Shown piece after piece: positions 12,952 through 14,961 of a stretch of DNA of 14,961 nt. The DNA is taken from the NCBI GenBank assembly GCA_902783615.1, contig CACZRQ010000063.1, forward strand, positions 1 to 14,961, in the 5' to 3' direction. The notes below the pieces were generated by a model. It was given only the letters and a program-made list of their open reading frames with translations, made no database searches and was not told the DNA's origin. A program made the position numbers and the translations under genes. The stretch comes from an uncultured Bacteroidales bacterium (GTDB lineage Bacteria > Bacteroidota > Bacteroidia > Bacteroidales > Bacteroidaceae). Positions within the stretch are counted from its first letter, which is position 1; the number at the start of each line of letters is the position of its first letter.

Positions 12952-14364
12952 TTATTCAAAGTAGTGTGCATAGTGCTGGGGCAACTCTGTGATTTCCTTG
13001 ATCTGGGCACGACGGTAGAACACTTCGCCTGCTTCACTTTGGAGCTGGAGTTTGCCTTCAACCAATGGGTACTCCTGGCCATCCTCGACATAACGCAGAT
13101 TCTTGTCGTAGCCAATGAAAGGCAGCACATTGCCATCGGCATCGGTAGGTGCCTGGCCACGATAGCCATCCTTCAACTGATAGCTTTCCCAGATGCGCCA
13201 CTGCGAGAGGTTCATGTCGAACAGGTTTGTCCAACCCTCTTCTTGGGCAGCAGAGGTGGTGGGTCCATGCACCACGAGCTGGCCATCAGGCAGGATCTCC
13301 ATCTTATCGATGAACATCACACGACCATTGTGGGTCATGGCATCCGTACGAGCCGTACGGCCATGATATACAGTATATAGGGTTCCATCGGGCATGGTCA
13401 GCACCATGTTGTGACCCGTGCAATACACCTCGCCACCCTTGTCGTTGTTGCGCTCCAGCACAGGATTGTTGGCAGCCTTGGTGAAAGGTCCCAACGGACT
13501 CTTGCCTGTGGCATAGCCCACAGCATAATAAGGGCCACCATAGAAATTGGCACTATACATGATATAATAGGTGTCGCCATGCTTGAAGATGAACGAGCCT
13601 TCATTCCAACGACGGTTGGCCTCGCCTGCCATCGCACTGCGACTTTCCCATTCCTGTGCGCCTCCCAACTCGTAAGGGGGAACAAGCAGTTGAACAGGTT
13701 CGCCTATCGCCCCACTGAAATCGGGCTTGATCTCCACGCCATAGATCCAGCTCTCCTCAATCTCATCATATTTTCCTTCAGCCTTCAACTTGGCAGCCAG
13801 TTCGCTTTCAACAGCATGCTTGTAGCAGCAACGGGAGTAGTAGAGATAGACCCTGCCATCGTCGGCAAAATAGAGGTTGCCATCGATGATGGGATAGCCC
13901 GGGTCGAAGATGGGCTTATCCGACAGTTCCTTGAAAGGGCCTGTAGGACTATCGCTTACTGCCACACCAATGCGGAAAATCTCATCTTCATGGGTGGGGT
14001 TCTCCTTCCAATTCGACGAGAACAGCATGTAGAATTTCCCATTGCGCTCGTACACCTCTGGTGCCCAGAAGCAATCGGTTGTCCAACCGTTAGGATCGGC
14101 CTTATAGCACTGACCATGGAGTGTCCAGTTGGTGAGGTCGTCGCTCACATACACATTGAAGCCATCCATGTTGCCCTCGGTGGTGCCGTAGGCATAGAAT
14201 TTGCCATCGCTGGCATGCAGAATGAAGGGGTCGCCCATCACCACAGGCTTGCCATCGGTCATTGTAAGGGGATTACTCACCTGTATGGGTGATTGGGTCT
14301 TGCTTTGGCAAGACAGCATCAGCAAAGATGCCAATAGAAAGATTGTCAAGTGTAAAAACTTCAT
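12952..14364 (-). CDS. GH43-family glycoside hydrolase lipoprotein (arabinan/xylan type)
   Basis: This 470-residue protein has a lipoprotein signal peptide with lipobox LMLSC (Cys19). A five-bladed propeller typical of GH43 follows, with catalytic residues Asp45 in MGDPFIL (general base), Asp161 in PIIDGNLYF (pKa modulator) and Glu255 in WNEGSFIF (general acid). His318 in CTGHNM fits the conserved metal-site His of the family. Residues after about 365 form a C-terminal beta-rich extension. GH43 enzymes release alpha-L-arabinose or beta-D-xylose by inversion from arabinan, arabinoxylan or pectin side chains; which one cannot be told here. The lipid anchor places it on the membrane, facing periplasm or surface. 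It heads an operon with the pectin-acetylesterase homologue, fitting pectin-type substrates. No SusC/SusD pair lies in this window. Confidence 0.9.
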   Translation of the reverse strand: MKFLHLTIFLLASLLMLSCQSKTQSPIQVSNPLTMTDGKPVVMGDPFILHASDGKFYAYGTTEGNMDGFNVYVSDDLTNWTLHGQCYKADPNGWTTDCFWAPEVYERNGKFYMLFSSNWKENPTHEDEIFRIGVAVSDSPTGPFKELSDKPIFDPGYPIIDGNLYFADDGRVYLYYSRCCYKHAVESELAAKLKAEGKYDEIEESWIYGVEIKPDFSGAIGEPVQLLVPPYELGGAQEWESRSAMAGEANRRWNEGSFIFKHGDTYYIMYSANFYGGPYYAVGYATGKSPLGPFTKAANNPVLERNNDKGGEVYCTGHNMVLTMPDGTLYTVYHGRTARTDAMTHNGRVMFIDKMEILPDGQLVVHGPTTSAAQEEGWTNLFDMNLSQWRIWESYQLKDGYRGQAPTDADGNVLPFIGYDKNLRYVEDGQEYPLVEGKLQLQSEAGEVFYRRAQIKEITELPQHYAHYFE

Positions 14365-14396
14365 GTTTCAATGGTTTTAATCGTTTATATATGCCA

Positions 14397-14404
14397 CAAA
14401 TGTA
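14397..14404 (-). promoter_or_regulatory. -7 promoter box for the GH43 operon
   Basis: The minus strand reads TACATTTG, the same 8-mer as at putA, with similar flanks (GC-TACATTTG-nnGCA). The predicted start near 14393 gives a leader of about 29 nt. No strong -33 TTTG is present. Confidence 0.6.
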
Positions 14405-14413
14405 GCACAATAT

Positions 14414-14445
14414 TTTGATATAAGGTTAGTTTTTTCGTAATTTTG
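14414..14445 (+). promoter_or_regulatory. Promoter overlapping the start of the last gene (leaderless layout)
   Basis: TTTG at 14414-14417, a 20-bp spacer, and TAATTTTG at 14438-14445 form a full two-box promoter. The expected transcription start (14448-14452) coincides with the ATG at 14450, so the message would have almost no leader. Confidence 0.6.
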
Positions 14446-14449
14446 CGAC

Positions 14450-14961
14450 ATGAAAGGTAAAAAAACACATATTCTGGCATCCAGATGGGTGCGTCTGTTG
14501 GGCTGCATCTGCCTGCTGGTGTGCTTTGGCTATGGCATGCACAAGAGCTATCAGTCGATGCTGCCCCAGGAAATGCCCATCCGCTATGCCGACCTTGATC
14601 CGTTGCCTCGTGGTCTGACATCGGTGGACAAGCTGTTGCGCGACCGTTTACCTGCCGACAGTGCCAAGATGAACGGCTTGGTGGTGTATAACTTCCAAGG
14701 GCATACCTTGTTTGATGTGGTGAGGGATTCCATCTCGCAGACGATTCCAGAACACATTACCGATACCTTGCCTCCTGTGTTCAAGGCCATGCCGGCAGCT
14801 GCAACCGAATGGCGCGATTCATTGCAGGGTGGAGTGTTGCCATTGGACAGTTATTTGCTGGACTATCGACGCATCATTGCCCGTTACGACCATCAGGTGA
14901 GTCGCATCGAATGGAACAGTTTGGATAGCATCCCACTCTATATCATCAGTTTGGAGGGGCA
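14450..14961 (+). CDS. Unrecognised membrane-anchored protein, 3' end beyond window
   Basis: The frame opens with ATG at 14450 and stays open to the right edge, showing about 170 residues. A basic N-terminus (MKGKKTHILASRWVR) leads into one hydrophobic segment (about 16-30, LLGCICLLVCFGYG), so it is probably a signal anchor. The following region is polar, with LDPLPRGLTSVDKLLRDRLP, a repeated DSISQ/DTLPP flavour, and no family motif I recognise. The promoter predicts transcription starting at this very ATG. The next ATG in frame (residue 30) would remove the membrane segment and is less likely. It is divergent from the GH43 operon with an 85-bp gap, so shared control is possible but unproven. 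Confidence 0.7.
   Translation, partial: MKGKKTHILASRWVRLLGCICLLVCFGYGMHKSYQSMLPQEMPIRYADLDPLPRGLTSVDKLLRDRLPADSAKMNGLVVYNFQGHTLFDVVRDSISQTIPEHITDTLPPVFKAMPAAATEWRDSLQGGVLPLDSYLLDYRRIIARYDHQVSRIEWNSLDSIPLYIISLEG

Noticed and set aside
13411..14292. Long open frame (293 codons) on the plus strand opposite the GH43 gene
   Set aside because: It is fully antisense to a clear GH43 enzyme with its catalytic residues intact, shows no family motif, and has no promoter or ribosome site of its own.

Overview
The window looks like chromosomal DNA from a Bacteroidota member of the order Bacteroidales, most likely Prevotella/Segatella or a close relative. The evidence is a fimbrillin-type lipoprotein with DUF5119 and DUF3575 partners, promoters of the Bacteroidota type (-7 box TAnnTTTG, sometimes with TTTG about 20 bp upstream), start sites that mostly lack Shine-Dalgarno sequences, and glycan-degrading lipoproteins. 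The genus is an inference. There is no rRNA, tRNA, CRISPR array or intact mobile element.

Layout. (1) Positions 1-3683, minus strand: a fimbrial/surface-adhesin operon read as DUF3575 outer-membrane protein, then DUF5119 lipoprotein, then fimbrillin-like lipoprotein, the last cut by the left edge. (2) Positions 3684-4014: a 331-bp divergent control region with a run of nine C, two tandem operator-like palindromes, and a promoter for each side. (3) Positions 4015-5808, plus strand: an SLC13/DASS-type anion permease with two internal RCK_C domains. It is convergent with (4) positions 5845-9324, minus strand: bifunctional proline dehydrogenase/P5C dehydrogenase (PutA). The two share one compact bidirectional terminator. 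(5) Positions 9528-11482, plus strand: an operon of a membrane-anchored Ntn amide hydrolase, a polytopic membrane protein and a small winged-helix regulator. The last two genes overlap and each has a strong Shine-Dalgarno sequence, unusual for this phylum. (6) Positions 11483-11770: a convergent spacer packed with perfect or near-perfect stem-loops resembling repetitive extragenic palindromes. (7) Positions 11771-14364, minus strand: a two-gene plant-polysaccharide operon, GH43 lipoprotein then membrane-anchored pectin-acetylesterase-family hydrolase. (8) From 14450, plus strand: the 5' part of an unrecognised membrane-anchored protein whose promoter sits so close to its ATG that a leaderless mRNA is predicted.

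How the parts work together: the fimbrial operon makes and anchors a surface fibre. PutA with the permease could serve amino-acid/dicarboxylate catabolism, though the permease substrate is unknown. The GH43 and esterase pair would trim arabinan/xylan-type side chains and acetyl groups. The regulator at 11189 probably controls its own operon. I found no clearly new multi-gene system. The regions most worth a second look are the fimbrial control region, the hairpin cluster at 11545-11715, and the Ntn hydrolase/membrane protein/regulator operon with its exceptional ribosome binding sites.
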